From Pyrobaculum sp. (GTDB lineage Archaea; Thermoproteota; Thermoprotei; Thermoproteales; Thermoproteaceae): DNA of 6,002 nt. The translations under genes were made by a program, and so were the position numbers. Under the pieces are notes generated by a model that saw only the letters and a list, made by a program, of their open reading frames with translations, searched no databases and was not told the origin of the DNA. Of the stretch, positions 5,473 through 6,002 are shown piece after piece (position 1 is the first letter of the stretch; the number at the start of each line of letters is the position of its first letter). The DNA is taken from assembly GCA_009903905.1 (NCBI GenBank), contig WYEI01000106.1, positions 1 through 6,002 of the forward strand, written 5' to 3'.

Positions 5473-6002
5473 TCACACGCCTAGGTACGCCTTCTTCACA
5501 TGTTCGTTCACGGCGAGCTCCTCCGGCTTGCCCTGGAGGATGATCCTCCCGTTTTCAATTACATATGCATAGTCGCTTATCTCCAGAGCCGCCGCCACGT
5601 TCTGCTCCACCAGCAACACCGACATCTCCTCCTTGAGCTGTTTCACGGTCTGGAATAGGTCGCTGACTATCTTAGGAGCAAGGCCAGCGCTGGGCTCGTC
5701 TACCAGCAACACCCTGGGCCTCGACATAAGCGCCCGGGCGATGGCCAACATCTGCTGCTCGCCGCCGCTCATGGTCCCCGCCTTCTGGCGCCTACGCTCC
5801 TTCAGCCGCGGGAAGAGGGCGTAAACAAATTCCAACGTGTCGTGCACCCTCTCTCTGGCCCTTTTCGTGAAGGCCCCCATAAGCAGGTTCTCCTCCACGG
5901 TCATCTCGGGGAATAGGCGCCGCCCCTCGGGCACCAGCGCGAGCCCCAGCTCCACCTTCCTGTGAGGCGGCAGCCTGGTCAAGTCTGCGCCCTCCAGCAG
6001 TA
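5473..6002 (-). CDS. livF: LivF-type branched-chain amino acid ABC transporter ATP-binding protein (N-terminal part outside window)
   Basis: The frame is open to the window edge; the edge codons read LLEGADLTRLPPHR, the family's internal segment, so the TTG at 5982 is not a start and the Walker A motif lies outside. Visible from the partial N-terminus on: LALVPEGRRLFPEMTVEENL (Q-loop region of the LivF subfamily), signature TMSGGEQQMLAIARAL, Walker B with D-loop in VLLVDEPSAGLAP, then LLVEQN in the H-loop place, as in Escherichia coli LivF which also lacks the histidine there, and the end VKKAYLGV, which matches the usual YLG end of LivF. LivF pairs with LivG and the permeases LivH and LivM and a binding protein to import leucine, isoleucine, valine or related compounds. 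Partners are presumably to the right, beyond the window. Substrate is inferred; archaeal homologues may carry other amino acids or urea-type compounds. Confidence 0.92.
   Translation of the reverse strand, partial: LLEGADLTRLPPHRKVELGLALVPEGRRLFPEMTVEENLLMGAFTKRARERVHDTLEFVYALFPRLKERRRQKAGTMSGGEQQMLAIARALMSRPRVLLVDEPSAGLAPKIVSDLFQTVKQLKEEMSVLLVEQNVAAALEISDYAYVIENGRIILQGKPEELAVNEHVKKAYLGV

Noticed and set aside
5590..5625. Missing H-loop histidine in the LivF-like ATPase (VEQN)
   Set aside because: The same Glu-Gln-Asn sequence occurs in ordinary LivF proteins such as that of Escherichia coli, so it is a family feature and not a defect.

Overview
The window looks like chromosomal DNA of a hyperthermophilic crenarchaeon of the Pyrobaculum/Thermoproteus group. 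The reasons are a PaREP1-family gene (a paralogous family first described in Pyrobaculum aerophilum), short TATA boxes (TTTAAA type) about 21-25 bases before start codons as in leaderless transcripts, heavy use of AGG/AGA and ATA codons, and an archaeal-type fusion of 3-hydroxyacyl-CoA dehydrogenase with enoyl-CoA hydratase. No tRNA, rRNA, CRISPR array or insertion sequence is visible, and no stretch longer than about 300 bases lacks a gene or gene remnant.

Layout. The left edge (1-1474, +) holds most of a bifunctional 3-hydroxyacyl-CoA dehydrogenase/enoyl-CoA hydratase whose NAD-binding N-terminus lies outside. A T-rich spacer then leads to a small TorD/NarJ-like molybdoenzyme chaperone gene (1518-1934, +). 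Directly behind it is a decayed reading frame (about 1924-2210, +) that keeps coding-like codon use but has an in-frame stop and no usable start; this is probably the remnant of a gene once co-transcribed with the chaperone. A PaREP1-family gene (2195-2701, -) overlaps the end of this remnant tail to tail.

From a palindromic TATA element at about 2721-2730 transcription seems to diverge: PaREP1 to the left, and to the right an M42-family metallo-aminopeptidase (2747-3835, +) whose stop codon overlaps the start of an MscS-type mechanosensitive channel gene (3832-4803, +). Converging on that pair are a PhoU-domain protein (4824-5432, -) with its own TATA box, and, at the right edge, the C-terminal three quarters of a LivF-type branched-chain amino acid ABC transporter ATPase (5473-6002, -).

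Functionally the region is mostly housekeeping: CoA-thioester metabolism (possibly the dicarboxylate/4-hydroxybutyrate carbon-fixation cycle), peptide turnover, osmotic safety valve, phosphate signalling and amino-acid uptake. The accessory part is 1475-2740, with an orphan chaperone, a gene remnant and a lineage-specific paralogue. I did not find a convincing new system; the gene remnant, the composition step inside the fusion gene, and the insertion in the MscS channel are the items most worth a second look.
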